From Pseudomonas putida (GTDB taxonomy: Bacteria > Pseudomonadota > Gammaproteobacteria > Pseudomonadales > Pseudomonadaceae): 64,000 nucleotides of DNA. The notes beneath the pieces were generated by a model, which saw only the letters and a program-made list of their open reading frames with translations, searched no databases and had not been told where the DNA came from. The stretch is taken from the NCBI RefSeq assembly GCF_026625125.1, contig NZ_CP113097.1, positions 1,612,001 to 1,676,000 of the forward strand, in the 5' to 3' direction. The position numbers and the translations under genes are program-made. The first letter of the stretch is position 1. Each line of letters opens with the position of its first letter. This document shows, piece by piece, positions 16,994-25,999 of this stretch.

Positions 16994-17713
16994 CTAGCGC
17001 TTGGCCAACTCGCCTTCCATGTGGTCGATGCACTGCTGCATCTGCCCGCGGCACTGCTCGATCAAGGCCGGGAGGTCTTGCTGGGTCAGCCCTTCAGTAG
17101 CGATCGGCGGCAGTGAGCGCACGATCACCGTGCGGCGTCGCCAGCTGTTGAGCCCCAAACGGCGCGCATAGCGGCTGACGCACACCGGCACGATCGGTAC
17201 GCCCGCCTCGAGCGCCATGTGGAAGGCGCCTTTCTTGAACGCCAGCAACTGGTCTGACGGGTTGCGCGTGCCCTCAGGGAAGATCCAGATCGACGTGTCG
17301 TCACGCAGGATACGCGTGGTCACCTGCATGGCCTTGCGCGCCTGGTAAGCATTCTTGCGGTCCACCAGCACATTGCCGCCCAACCAGAACAACTGCCCGA
17401 ACAGTGGGATCCAGCCGAGGCTTTTCTTGCCGATGGCGACCGTGCGCCGGGGCACCACATGGCCGAGGATGAACAGGTCGAAGTTGGACTGGTGGTTGGC
17501 GATGATCACACAGCCGGGTGGCTGGTCAGCCAGCGGGCCGACTTCGGCCTTGACCTCGATGCCCAGCAGCCGGGTGGCCGGCAGGCTGTAAAGGCGGGCG
17601 AAAATGCGGCTGTTGTCGCGGTTGAAGGGGCGCAGCACGCCGATCAGCAGGCCAATGGCCCCGACCAGCAGGAAGTGCAGCGCCAGCAGGAGCATGCGAA
17701 GGCAATAAAGCAT
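16994..17713 (-). CDS. plsC: 1-acyl-sn-glycerol-3-phosphate acyltransferase (PlsC family)
   Basis: 239 residues from ATG 17713; the frame is open further upstream but without a plausible start. N-terminal hydrophobic segment (about 5-30), then the acyltransferase blocks NHQSNFD (the HX4D catalytic motif) and FPEGTR (glycerol-phosphate binding). It acylates lysophosphatidic acid at sn-2 at the inner-membrane face, giving phosphatidic acid. Pseudomonads encode several PlsC paralogues, so this may be a secondary one with different acyl preference. It lies between the crotonase and corA genes, all on the minus strand. Confidence 0.9.
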   Translation of the reverse strand: MLYCLRMLLLALHFLLVGAIGLLIGVLRPFNRDNSRIFARLYSLPATRLLGIEVKAEVGPLADQPPGCVIIANHQSNFDLFILGHVVPRRTVAIGKKSLGWIPLFGQLFWLGGNVLVDRKNAYQARKAMQVTTRILRDDTSIWIFPEGTRNPSDQLLAFKKGAFHMALEAGVPIVPVCVSRYARRLGLNSWRRRTVIVRSLPPIATEGLTQQDLPALIEQCRGQMQQCIDHMEGELAKR

Positions 17714-17829
17714 GGTTTGGCTCACACCAGACAGTCGCGGTGCAGTGTACGGCTGTGCACTGGGTTGGGCAAACCTTGGGTTCGCGCCAATGGCCCTCTG
17801 GGCGGCGTGACGGCCAGAGGGCCTGAGGG

Positions 17830-18519
17830 TCAACCCACTGGCTGCTGGTCCAGTTGGATGGCCTCATCCAGGGCGTCCAGGAGGCCCTTGCGCACCTTCA
17901 GCTTGGTGTTCTTGTGCGCCAGCATGTTCAGCTTCTTCAATTCACGCGCAGCGGCCAGCGCGGTGTCATGCAGCTGCTCGGCCGGCACCACCTTGTCGAG
18001 AAAGCCCGCTTGCATCGCGCCATGCGGGTCGAAGATTTCGGCATTGTTCACCGAGCGCTGGAAGGCTGCGCGGCTCAGGCGGTCGCGGGCCAGTTCGATG
18101 CCGGCGTGGTGCATGGTCATGCCGATCTGCACTTCGTTCAGGCAGATCTTGTACGGCCCCTCGACACCGATGCGGTAGTCGGCGGACAACAACAGGAAGG
18201 CGCCCTTGGCCACGGCGTTGCCGGGGCAGGCGACGATCACCGGGAACGGGTGAGAGAGCAGGCGACGGGCCAGGGTGGAGCCGGCGGTGACCAGGCTGAT
18301 GGCTTCCTTGGGGCCTGCGGTCATCACTTTAAGGTCGTAGCCGCCAGACAGAATGCCCGGCTGGCCGGTGATGATGACCACGGCGCGATCTTCCTTGGCG
18401 CGGTCCAGGGCCGCGTTGAAGGCCGTGATGACATCCGGCGAGATAGCGTTGACCTTGCCGTTGTTGAGGGTCAGGGTGGCGATGCCGTCTTCGGCGTGGT
18501 AGGTAATCAGCTCGCTCAT
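17830..18519 (-). CDS. Crotonase-fold enoyl-CoA hydratase/isomerase-like protein
   Basis: 229 residues, a little short for the family (about 255). The CoA-binding part (LTLNNGKVNAISPDVI) and the oxyanion region (ILSGGYDLK) are present. The loop for the first hydratase glutamate reads GNAVAKGAFLLLSAD, with Phe where Glu144 of rat crotonase would be. The second, Glu164-like position is kept in LNEVQIGM. Such proteins are usually not simple hydratases. AAAGGA lies at good distance from ATG 18519. The substrate is unknown. Confidence 0.85.
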   Translation of the reverse strand: MSELITYHAEDGIATLTLNNGKVNAISPDVITAFNAALDRAKEDRAVVIITGQPGILSGGYDLKVMTAGPKEAISLVTAGSTLARRLLSHPFPVIVACPGNAVAKGAFLLLSADYRIGVEGPYKICLNEVQIGMTMHHAGIELARDRLSRAAFQRSVNNAEIFDPHGAMQAGFLDKVVPAEQLHDTALAAARELKKLNMLAHKNTKLKVRKGLLDALDEAIQLDQQPVG

Positions 18520-18809
18520 GGCTAGAGTCCTTTAGGGGGCGTGGCGACGACGTTACCCAGCGCTGCGGGCCAGGTAAAGCAGCAAGGCTGACCAGCCAGT
18601 CAGCGACCGGCCTTGATGCCTTGCGCAATCAGGGCAGGGCGTGCGGTTGCGGTAAAAGCGCTGGCGAGATTGGCAGCTTTGCCCTGGCAGCCTGGGGTTT
18701 TCCGTGGTTTGGCTTAAATGCATGAAAAAACTGAAAAAAATGCTTGCCAAAGAAAAGGTCTTCTACTAAATTAGCGCGCCTCGACAGGCTGAATGGCTTG
18801 AAGAGAAAC

Positions 18810-18899
18810 GGTGAAGTGTCCGAGTGGTCGAAGGAGCACGCCTGGAAAGTGTGTATACGAGAAATCGTATCAAGGGTTCAAATCCCTTCTTCACCGCCA
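18810..18899 (+). tRNA. tRNA-Ser (GGA anticodon)
   Basis: 90-nt class II tRNA. The acceptor stem GGTGAAG pairs with CTTCACC, the discriminator is G and CCA is encoded. The anticodon loop CCTGGAAAG gives GGA, reading UCC/UCU serine codons. A long variable arm (ATACGAGAAATCGTAT) and the T-arm GGGTTCAAATCCC are present. The sequence around 18743-18772 just upstream is AT-rich and likely contains the promoter. Confidence 0.97.
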
Positions 18900-18911
18900 C
18901 ATTCTACGAAG

Positions 18912-18944
18912 AGCCCCCACGCTGAAAAGCCTGGGGGCTTTTTG
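18912..18944 (+). terminator. Rho-independent terminator of tRNA-Ser
   Basis: AGCCCCCA...TGGGGGCT stem with an A-rich loop, followed by five T residues, 13 bases after the tRNA end. A textbook intrinsic terminator. Confidence 0.9.
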
Positions 18945-19021
18945 TTTGCTGGGGTTTTTGCCCCAGCGGGGCGCGCAGGGGCATGTGCGCCCCTGCCAGC
19001 ACCCCATTGCGACCAGCTGCC

Positions 19022-21160
19022 CTAGAAGCTCACCACGGCCGACACGCGTGCGGTCCTGGGCGCGCCCTGGAAAAGGTAGTTGTCCCCCAGGTAGTCCCCC
19101 ACATCCCGCCAGTAGCGCTTGTCGAACACGTTGTCCACGGTCAGGCGCAGCACGGTGTCATAGCCCCCGATACGCGTGCGATAGCGGCTCCCCACGTCGA
19201 ACACGGTATAGCCCCCGACCTGTACATTCCCCGCCTGGCTCGCATACTTGCTGGCGCTGTATCGCGCCCCGCCCAGCAGCGCCAGGCCCGGGACCGGCAG
19301 GCTGTAGTCGGCTTGCAGGGCGGCACGCAGGCGCGGCACGTTGATCGCCTGGTGGTCTTCGTAGGCATCGGTACCGCTGTTTTTCACCCGGGCGCGAATC
19401 GCTGCGGCGCTGGCCTGGACCTGCAGGTTCGAGGTCACCCAGCCGCTGGCGCCCAGCTCCAGGCCGATGTTCTTCTGCTGGCCCTGCTGTACATAGGTGA
19501 AGCTGCCGTCGTCTTCAGGGCGGGCGTATTGATAGGCCTGGCGGATCTGGAACAGCGCGGCGCTGAAACTCATGCCCTGCCAGTCGCGCTTGATGCCCAG
19601 CTCAAGCTGATGCGAGAGGGTAGGGGCAAGGATTTCTGCCGCATTGCTGGCATACCAAGGCGCGGTGCCCCCTGCGGACAGGCCCTTGGAGTAGCTGGCA
19701 TACACGGTGGTGTCCTGGCGCGGCTTGTAGATCAGCGCGGCATTGGGCAGCAACTGGTATTGCCGGGTATGGCGCCCGGCCAGGCCCGTTTCGTCCCAGG
19801 TTTTTTCGTCCAGGCGCACTTCACGGGCGCCGAGCACGGCCTGCCACTGTTCGCTGAAGGTGATGCGGTCGTTGATGAACAGGCCGTACTGGCGGCTGTC
19901 CAGGCGCCGCTCGCTGGCACCGACCGGCAGGTCCGAGGGCGCTACGGCGGGCGCGCCGGTGTAGATGTTGCCGCTGCCGACCAGCTGGTTGTAGTAGGGG
20001 CGTTGATCCAGCGTGCGGCGTTGAGCGCTGGCGCCCACCGTCAGTTCATGGCTCACGCCGAGCGCGTCGAAGCGGCCGTCGAGCATCGCTTGCGCTTCGT
20101 CGGTGCGGCGGGTGTCGTCAGGGCTGCGGAAGTCGTAGATGTCGTAGTCGCCCTCTGGGCTGAAGTGAGACTGCCAGCCGTCTTCGCTGCCCCAGGCGAA
20201 CGCGCTGTAGTCATCGATGACGACCTTGCTGCGCGAGGCGCTCAGTGTGCCGCTCCAGGTATCGTTGAAACGGTACTGGAAACGCCCGCCCAGGTTCAGT
20301 GAATCGTTCTGTACCGGCTTGGCCCAGTGCTGGTAGGCCAGGCGGTCGTCCGGGTCGATCCCATGGGGTACTTCGCTGCCGCCAAGCAGTTGATAACCCG
20401 GTACCGAGCGCTGTTCGCGGTGCTGGTATTCGGCATCGAGCTGCAAGGTGGCATCAGGGTTGATCTGCCAATCGAACGCCAGCGAGGCAAAGTCGCGCTT
20501 GCCGTCGGCATGGTCGACGTAGGAGCGGATGTCTTCGTGGGCGAGGTTGGCGCGCAGCCCGAACTGCCGCTCACTGCCAAACCAGCCGCCCAGGTCGGTG
20601 GCCAGGTATCGCTCGCCCTGTTCGTTGGTCGATACCGTTACGCTGCGCACATCCTCGGCGCGCTTGGTCACGTAATTGATCAGCCCGCCGGGCGCCGACA
20701 CGCCACTGTGCAGGCCCGACAGGCCCTTGAGCAGTTCGACTTGCTGCTTGTTCTCCAGCGCCACGTTCTGTTCGCCGGCGATGGTCTGGCCATTGATGCG
20801 GTAGCTGCTGGCGGCATTGAGCTCGAAGCCGCGCACGTTCAAGTTTTCGTAATAGCCGATCGGGGCGTAGCTCTCGCCGACCGAGGCATCGCTGTGCAGC
20901 ACTTCGCTGAGTGTGCGTACCTGGCGGTCTTCGATCAGTTGCTGGCTGAAAACACTGACCGATGCCGGGGTGTCGAGCAGGGGGGCTGCCTGAAACCCGC
21001 CTACCGCAGCGTCGGTTACTTGATAGCCGTCGTTGCCGTAGGTGTCGGATACCTGCACCGGGGCGAGTGTGACACTGTCCTGGGCCAGGCCTTGGGGGCT
21101 GTGCAGGGCCAGGCCCAGGCTGAGCAGGCTCAGGGGCAGGCGGGGGTGGGGCAGGGGCAT
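19022..21160 (-). CDS. TonB-dependent siderophore receptor
   Basis: 712 residues. Signal peptide 1-26 (LLSLGLALHSPQGLAQ), then a TonB-box-like region, plug domain (TPASVSVFSQQLIEDRQVRTLSEVLHSD shown by its ends TPASVSVFSQQL and VRTLSEVLHSD; NLNVRGF; GVSAPGGLINYVTKR) and a 22-strand-type barrel. It ends with aromatic Phe after alternating residues (RVSAVVSF), as outer-membrane proteins do. It lacks the long N-terminal signalling domain of FpvA-type transducers. Likely takes up a ferric siderophore; no regulator or biosynthesis genes are next to it. I could not see a convincing Fur box in the 120 bases upstream. Confidence 0.93.
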   Translation of the reverse strand: MPLPHPRLPLSLLSLGLALHSPQGLAQDSVTLAPVQVSDTYGNDGYQVTDAAVGGFQAAPLLDTPASVSVFSQQLIEDRQVRTLSEVLHSDASVGESYAPIGYYENLNVRGFELNAASSYRINGQTIAGEQNVALENKQQVELLKGLSGLHSGVSAPGGLINYVTKRAEDVRSVTVSTNEQGERYLATDLGGWFGSERQFGLRANLAHEDIRSYVDHADGKRDFASLAFDWQINPDATLQLDAEYQHREQRSVPGYQLLGGSEVPHGIDPDDRLAYQHWAKPVQNDSLNLGGRFQYRFNDTWSGTLSASRSKVVIDDYSAFAWGSEDGWQSHFSPEGDYDIYDFRSPDDTRRTDEAQAMLDGRFDALGVSHELTVGASAQRRTLDQRPYYNQLVGSGNIYTGAPAVAPSDLPVGASERRLDSRQYGLFINDRITFSEQWQAVLGAREVRLDEKTWDETGLAGRHTRQYQLLPNAALIYKPRQDTTVYASYSKGLSAGGTAPWYASNAAEILAPTLSHQLELGIKRDWQGMSFSAALFQIRQAYQYARPEDDGSFTYVQQGQQKNIGLELGASGWVTSNLQVQASAAAIRARVKNSGTDAYEDHQAINVPRLRAALQADYSLPVPGLALLGGARYSASKYASQAGNVQVGGYTVFDVGSRYRTRIGGYDTVLRLTVDNVFDKRYWRDVGDYLGDNYLFQGAPRTARVSAVVSF

Positions 21161-21187
21161 GCTGGGGTCCTTGAGCGGTGAGCACGC

Positions 21188-21217
21188 ACGGGCCCACTCG
21201 CGGGTAAGCCCGCGAAT
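21188..21217. repeat. REP element of the GCGGGT type
   Basis: A palindrome CGCGGGTAAGCCCGCGAATG with flanking GGGCCC lies just upstream of the TonB receptor start. It differs in core from the GCCGGC REPs that dominate this window and matches the classic P. putida type. Confidence 0.75.
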
Positions 21218-21282
21218 GGGCCCGTGCAGTCAAAAAACGCTCATGTTATCAGGCGCGTATCACCCCGTACGCCTGACGTTGT

Positions 21283-21663
21283 TCAATCCCCCGCGGGCGG
21301 GTGCCGATGCTGGCGCCAGCTGTCGTCGATCTTGGACCAGGTCTTGCCATCGGTACTGGCCATCAGCTTGCGGCCGTCCTTGAAGGTCGCCAGGAAGGTG
21401 GCTTCTTCCTCCTTGCCGCCCAGCCATAGCCCAGCCAGCAGGCCCACTGGGCCAGCCACCAGGGCGCCGGCCATGCCCCAGCCGAGGGCGGTACCCAGGT
21501 TCCGATTGGATTCCAGGCTGGCCAGGCGCAGGTCGCTGATGCGGGTAAGAGAAATCCGCTCGCCAGGCGAGGGGCTGCGCGGGGTCTTGAGTGTGAGCGA
21601 TCCATTGCGATACTCGCCTTCACCTTGCAAGAAATCGCCGGATTGCACCGTGAGTCTTGTCAT
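21283..21663 (-). CDS. Hypothetical protein with glycine-rich hydrophobic hairpin
   Basis: 126 residues. A charged beta-looking N-terminal part (MTRLTVQSGDFLQGEGEY, ...ERISLTRISDLRLASLES) is followed by a Gly/Ala/Leu-rich segment (about 59-82: TALGWGMAGALVAG, GLLAGLWLGG) and a soluble C-terminus with KTWSKIDDSW. The middle part looks like a small membrane hairpin with GxxxG packing. No family recognised. ATG 21663 is preceded by CAGGACGAC. It ends 120 bases before the TonB receptor start, same strand. Confidence 0.72.
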   Translation of the reverse strand: MTRLTVQSGDFLQGEGEYRNGSLTLKTPRSPSPGERISLTRISDLRLASLESNRNLGTALGWGMAGALVAGPVGLLAGLWLGGKEEEATFLATFKDGRKLMASTDGKTWSKIDDSWRQHRHPPAGD

Positions 21664-21759
21664 TGAGTCGTCCTGTCAGTGAAAGGGGTTTTGATCAACA
21701 CCTACTGAAGCGCCGGGGCGGCGGGCAAGTCAACGGGCAGGCGACGGAGGGTTGCGGTG

Positions 21760-22953
21760 TCATGCCGCACCGGCGTTCGCGGCGCGCTTGCGCGTGCGTT
21801 CGGCCCACCCCCACACCAGCAGTGCCAGTGCCCCGATCGCAAGCCCCGCCGTCACGATGCCCATCCAGCCTTGGTACTGGAACAGCTGTGTGCCCAGCAA
21901 GGAGCCTAGCGCGCCACCGATGAAATAACAGGTGATGTAACCGGCATTGAGCCGGGTGCGTGCTTCGGGGCGCAAGGCGATGACCGCATTCTGGTTGCTC
22001 ACATGCACCAGTTGCACGGCCAGGTCCAGCAGCAGTACGCCGAGCAGCAAGGCCAGTAGCGAGCTTTGCGCGAAGCCCAGCGGTATCCACGCCAACAACA
22101 GCGCTACCAGGCCCACGGTGGTGCCCAGCGAGCCTTTGCCACGGTCAGCCAGGCGGCCGGCCCAGTTGGCCGAAAGCGCACCCGCCGCGCCGGCAAGGCC
22201 AAACAGGCCGATCACCGCATCGGAATAATGATAAGGCTCACGCGCCAGCAGAAACGCCAGCGGCGTCCAGAACAGCCCGAACAGGCTGAAGGCCAGCAAC
22301 CCCAGCAGCGAGCGCAGGCGCAGTAACGGCTCCTCGATGAACAGGCGGAATACCGAGCCGATCAGTGCCGGGTACTTGAGCCCTGCATGGCTGTGGTGTT
22401 GCGGCAGGCTGCGGTACAGGGCAATGGCAGTGACGGCCATCAGCACTGCGGCCAGCACATAGATGCTGCGCCAGCCACCCAGTTCGGCCATGAAGCCGGC
22501 AGCGGTGCGCGCGAGCAGGATGCCCAGCAGCAGGCCGCTCATCAGCGTGCCCACCGCGCGCCCACGTTGATGCGGCTCGCTCAGGGTTGCGGCCATGGGC
22601 ACGAGGATCTGCGCCACCACCGAGAACAGCCCGGTGAGCGCCGTCCCCAGCAGCAGCCAGGACAGGTTGGGGGCGCAGGCGCTGATCACCAGGCCCAGGG
22701 TGGAAATCACCGACATGATCACGATCAGGCGGCGCTGCTCGAACAGGTCGCCCAAAGGCGCCAGCAGCAGTAGGCCCGCACCGTAGCTGAGTTGGGCGGC
22801 GATGACGATGCTGCCGGCGCTGGCAGTGCTCAGGCCGAACTGTTCGGCGATGCTGTGCAGCAGCGGCTGCGCGTAATAGTTGCTGGCCACGGCCAGGCCG
22901 GTGGCGGTGGCCATCAGCAGGATCAGGGCGCGGCTCAAGGTTGGGGAGGGCAT
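21760..22953 (-). CDS. MFS transporter (drug/sugar efflux-like)
   Basis: 397 residues with about twelve membrane helices. The early residues NYYAQPLLHSIAEQFGLS and the loop LGDLFEQRRLIV (A-motif variant) are typical of the YnfM/arabinose-efflux-like MFS branch with NYYAQPLL. The C-terminal tail is basic (WAERTRKRAANAGAA). It likely exports small organic molecules. It lies 81 bases downstream of the SDR gene on the same strand, next to a divergent LysR gene, a common three-gene arrangement, so LysR control is probable. Confidence 0.9.
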   Translation of the reverse strand: MPSPTLSRALILLMATATGLAVASNYYAQPLLHSIAEQFGLSTASAGSIVIAAQLSYGAGLLLLAPLGDLFEQRRLIVIMSVISTLGLVISACAPNLSWLLLGTALTGLFSVVAQILVPMAATLSEPHQRGRAVGTLMSGLLLGILLARTAAGFMAELGGWRSIYVLAAVLMAVTAIALYRSLPQHHSHAGLKYPALIGSVFRLFIEEPLLRLRSLLGLLAFSLFGLFWTPLAFLLAREPYHYSDAVIGLFGLAGAAGALSANWAGRLADRGKGSLGTTVGLVALLLAWIPLGFAQSSLLALLLGVLLLDLAVQLVHVSNQNAVIALRPEARTRLNAGYITCYFIGGALGSLLGTQLFQYQGWMGIVTAGLAIGALALLVWGWAERTRKRAANAGAA

Positions 22954-23034
22954 GAAGATCTCGGAGCGGGCAAGGGTATGTGGCGTCCAGTATCTGGGCG
23001 GTTCAGGCTGGACGCCAGCGGGCGAGGCATTCGA

Positions 23035-23784
23035 TCAGGCCGCAAAGCCGCCGTCGGCAGTCAGGCTCGCTCCGGTGATGTAACCCGCCTCAGGCCCCGC
23101 CAGGTAGGCCACGAAGCTGGCAATTTCATCCACTTGCCCATAACGGCCGATCGCCATCAGAGGGATCAGGCTTTCGGCAAACTCGCCGCTGGCCGGGTTC
23201 ATGTCGGTATCCACCGGCCCCGGTTGTACGTTGTTCACGGTGATGCCCTGTGGCCCCAGGTCGCGTGCCATGCCTTTGGTAAGCCCGACCAATGCCGACT
23301 TGCTCATGGCATACGGTGCCCCGCCAGCGAACGGCATGCGTTCAGCATTGGTGCTGCCGATGTTGATGATGCGCCCGCCCTGGCCCATGTAGCGGGCGGC
23401 GGCCTGGCTGGCGACGAACACACTGCGCACGTTGATGGCCAGCGTGCGGTCGAAGTCTGCCAGGTCGAATTCGGTCAGCGGCGCCACGGCCAGTACGCCT
23501 GCATTGTTGACCAGGATATCGAGGCGGCCGAAGGCTTTTACCGTGTCGTCCACTGCCAGCTGCACTGCGGCGGCGTCTGCGCTGTCTGCGCGCAGTGCCA
23601 GTGCCTGGCCGCCTGCTGCTATGACTTCTGCTACCAGGTCGTTGGCCGGGCCTTCGGAGCTTGCGTATGTGAAGGCGACCTGCGCGCCTTCACGGGCCAG
23701 GCGGCGGACGATGGCAGCGCCGATACCGCGTGAGCCGCCCTGCACCAGGGCTGCTTTGCCTTCGAGAGTGAGTTGCTTGGACAT
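23035..23784 (-). CDS. Short-chain dehydrogenase/reductase
   Basis: 249 residues, classical SDR. NAD(P) motif GGSRGIG (16-22), NNAG (93-96), and catalytic Ser144, Tyr158 and Lys162 (YAMSK). The C-terminal YITGASLTADGGFAA is the usual family ending. Residues after the second strand (TYASSE) lack the acidic residue that selects NAD, which suggests NADP. The substrate is unknown. It forms a probable operon with the MFS gene and is divergent from the LysR gene with 117 bases between starts. Confidence 0.93.
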   Translation of the reverse strand: MSKQLTLEGKAALVQGGSRGIGAAIVRRLAREGAQVAFTYASSEGPANDLVAEVIAAGGQALALRADSADAAAVQLAVDDTVKAFGRLDILVNNAGVLAVAPLTEFDLADFDRTLAINVRSVFVASQAAARYMGQGGRIINIGSTNAERMPFAGGAPYAMSKSALVGLTKGMARDLGPQGITVNNVQPGPVDTDMNPASGEFAESLIPLMAIGRYGQVDEIASFVAYLAGPEAGYITGASLTADGGFAA

Positions 23785-23901
23785 GCTGATCTCCTGCTGG
23801 AAGCAAGGCCGACTGCCTTGGATGGGTGCAGTATCGACCGATGATTACCTGCTGATAAGATGGCAATCACTAATATCAGAGTAAACCTTTGGTTGGTAAT
23901 C

Positions 23902-24837
23902 ATGGCACTGGAGTCGTTCAACGCCCTTGAGTGTTTCATCCGCAGCGCCGAGGTGGGCAGCTTCGCCGAGGCGGCGCGCCGTTTGAGCATCACCCCCGCG
24001 GCGGTGGGCAAGCATGTCGCCCAACTGGAAGCACGCCTCGGTGTGCGGCTGTTCCAGCGTAGTACCCGTAAGCTGACCTTGACTGAAGCCGGGCAGCGGT
24101 TTTTAGGGGAGGTCAGTGACAGTTTTCGTACCATCCAGTACGCCGTGGCCAACCTGGCCAGCGCTGAAGGCCAGCCGGCGGGGCTGTTGCGGGTGAGCAT
24201 GGGGACGGTATTCGGCAGGCTGTATGTATTGCCGCTGCTGGGTGAATTCTTGCGGCGCTACCCGGCGATCACCCCGGACTGGCATTTCGACAACCGTCAG
24301 GTAGACCTGATCGGCCAAGGTTTCGACGCTGCGATTGGCGGCGGTTTCGAGTTACCACTGGGGGTCGTGGCGCGCCGGCTGACCCCTGCCCATCGTGTGT
24401 TGGTGGCAGCCCCTGGGTACTTGAGCCAGCATCCGGTCATTGACGACCCGCAGGTGCTGGAGCGCCATGCCGGCATCTTGATTCGTTCACCGCAGACCGG
24501 CCGCGTGCGATCATGGCCGCTGACCAGCCGTTGGCAAGCGCAGCAGCCGCTGCTGTTGCGCCAGGCGATGACCATGAGTGACTCTGATGCAGCGTGCGCT
24601 GTAGCCCAGCAGGGCTTGGGCATTGCATTGGTCAGCCTGCCGTTCGCCGTGCCTTACCTGCAGGCGGGCCAGCTGCAGAGGGTGTTGCCGGATTGGTATG
24701 TGGATGATGGGTACATCAGCCTGTATTATGCCGAGCACAAGCTACTGCCCGGCAAGACCCGGGCGTTCATCGAGTTTGTGCAAGAGCAGTTCGCTGATGC
24801 TGGGTTGGCCCGCACATTCGATGCCCTTGCCGGTTAG
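23902..24837 (+). CDS. LysR-family transcriptional regulator
   Basis: 311 residues from ATG 23902 (the frame is open 14 codons upstream from 23860). N-terminal winged helix with SFAEAARRLSITPAAVGKHV as recognition region, followed by the effector domain typical of the CrgA/AaeR-like branch (HFDNRQVDLIGQGFDAAIGGG). It probably controls the divergent SDR-MFS pair and itself. The gap 23785-23901 contains a dyad of the ATCACTAATATCAGAG kind at about 23866-23881 that could be part of the operator. Confidence 0.9.
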   Translation: MALESFNALECFIRSAEVGSFAEAARRLSITPAAVGKHVAQLEARLGVRLFQRSTRKLTLTEAGQRFLGEVSDSFRTIQYAVANLASAEGQPAGLLRVSMGTVFGRLYVLPLLGEFLRRYPAITPDWHFDNRQVDLIGQGFDAAIGGGFELPLGVVARRLTPAHRVLVAAPGYLSQHPVIDDPQVLERHAGILIRSPQTGRVRSWPLTSRWQAQQPLLLRQAMTMSDSDAACAVAQQGLGIALVSLPFAVPYLQAGQLQRVLPDWYVDDGYISLYYAEHKLLPGKTRAFIEFVQEQFADAGLARTFDALAG

Positions 24838-24854
24838 GCGGCCGTTGGCAGGGC

Positions 24855-24995
24855 CGGCCCCATCGCCGGCAAGCCGGCTCCCACCTGGAGCGTGCCAGCA
24901 TTTGGACGTTGAGCAGGACAGTTGCTCTCACAGATACAGCGCCGGAACTCGCGGGCTGCGCTGTCATTGTGGGAGCCGGCTTGCCGGCGATGGGG
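24855..24995. repeat. BIME: inverted REP pair
   Basis: REPs at 24858-24883 and, inverted, 24967-24992 fill the gap between the convergent LysR and GreA/B-like genes. The outer bases GGCCGGCCCCATC and GATGGGGCCGG extend the symmetry, so the whole segment could fold as one long hairpin. Confidence 0.85.
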
Positions 24996-25000
24996 CCGGT

Positions 25001-25474
25001 TCAGGCAACCTCGATGATGAAGAACAGTTGCGCTCCAAGGCCAACCTCGTCATCGACCTTTTTACCGATTAACTGTTGGCCTAGCGGTGAGCGGGGGGTA
25101 ATGACCGTCACCAGGGCGTCCCCCTCGCCAATCTTCAACCCGGCCGCCTCCGGCCCCAGGAACACTTGCCGCTGAGCCCCCGCTTCATCTTCCAAGGTCA
25201 CCAGGCTGCCGATCTGTACCCCCCGCGCCGGGTCATAGTCGCGCAGCACCAACTGCTGGTAGATCAGCAGTGCCTGGCGAATCTCGGCCGTGCGCCGCGC
25301 CTGGCCAGTGGCCAGGTAGGACGCCTCCAGGCCAAGGGTGTCGTATTTGTTTTCAGCGATGTTTTCTTCGGCGGTGGCGGTTTCGTAGGCGGTTTGCGCT
25401 GCGCGGCGCAATACGTCCATGTCGCTTTCCAGGGCTGCAACGATACGCGTGAGCAGGGTGGCCTTGTTCATCAT
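25001..25474 (-). CDS. GreA/GreB-family transcription elongation factor-like protein
   Basis: 157 residues. Start is the first of two adjacent ATGs (25474), whose A overlaps the stop TGA of the upstream gene, so the two are translationally coupled. The N-terminal half is helical and should form the coiled-coil finger that enters the RNA polymerase secondary channel (LRRAAQTAYETATAEENIAE). The C-terminal half is the FKBP-like domain with GDALVTVITPRSPLGQQLIG. Canonical GreA and GreB are elsewhere in pseudomonads, so this is an extra paralogue, possibly a competitor of Gre or DksA. The acidic tip (AEEN) is kept, so RNA-cleavage stimulation is possible. Confidence 0.85.
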   Translation of the reverse strand: MMNKATLLTRIVAALESDMDVLRRAAQTAYETATAEENIAENKYDTLGLEASYLATGQARRTAEIRQALLIYQQLVLRDYDPARGVQIGSLVTLEDEAGAQRQVFLGPEAAGLKIGEGDALVTVITPRSPLGQQLIGKKVDDEVGLGAQLFFIIEVA

Positions 25475-25869
25475 CAGTAACAGAACTCCAGCACGTTGGC
25501 CTGGCTCTTGTCGGTCGGCGCGGTGCGGTTTTGCGACAGCCAGAACTGGCACTTGGGGCTGTTGAGGTTGCGCGGGTTGCCTTGCGCGGCCTCGGCCGCC
25601 TGTTGCAGTTCCTGCTTGTGCAGGATGGCCTTGTAACGCTCGAACATCTCCTCGCTTTGCGCATCCGCCGGTTGCGCAGGTGGGGCCGCTGGCCGGGCCA
25701 GGGCCGGGGCGACGGCCTGTGCCACCGGCTGTACCTGCTCGGGCCACAGGTGCACGGCCAGCCACAGGCTCAGCGCGATGGCCACGGCCCCAAGCCATAG
25801 GCCCAGCGCCACGCACAGGGTCAGCTGCACCGGCTTGAGGGTTATTTGCAGTTCACGATGGCGGGGCAT
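25474..25869 (-). CDS. Hypothetical single-span membrane protein with Pro/Ala linker
   Basis: 131 residues from ATG 25869, which has a perfect AGGAGG site; earlier in-frame starts lack one. Basic N-terminus (MPRHRELQITLKPVQ), one membrane helix (about 16-40), a Pro/Ala/Gln-rich linker (VAPALARPAAPPAQPADAQ) and a C-terminal helical domain ending with two Cys (KCQFW, LEFCY). It overlaps the GreA/B-like gene by one base. I do not recognise a family; the topology suggests a periplasmic C-terminal domain. Confidence 0.75.
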   Translation of the reverse strand: MPRHRELQITLKPVQLTLCVALGLWLGAVAIALSLWLAVHLWPEQVQPVAQAVAPALARPAAPPAQPADAQSEEMFERYKAILHKQELQQAAEAAQGNPRNLNSPKCQFWLSQNRTAPTDKSQANVLEFCY

Positions 25870-25999
25870 GGCGGCCTCCTGGCAGGCGTTATGAGGGCCA
25901 TTGTGGCATGGCGTCGGGCGCTTTTTCAGCGTTGGTGCTTTTGTCAGCGACAATTTAACCGCAGAATTCGTGATTTTGCGCAGGGCGAGGGCAGGGCAC

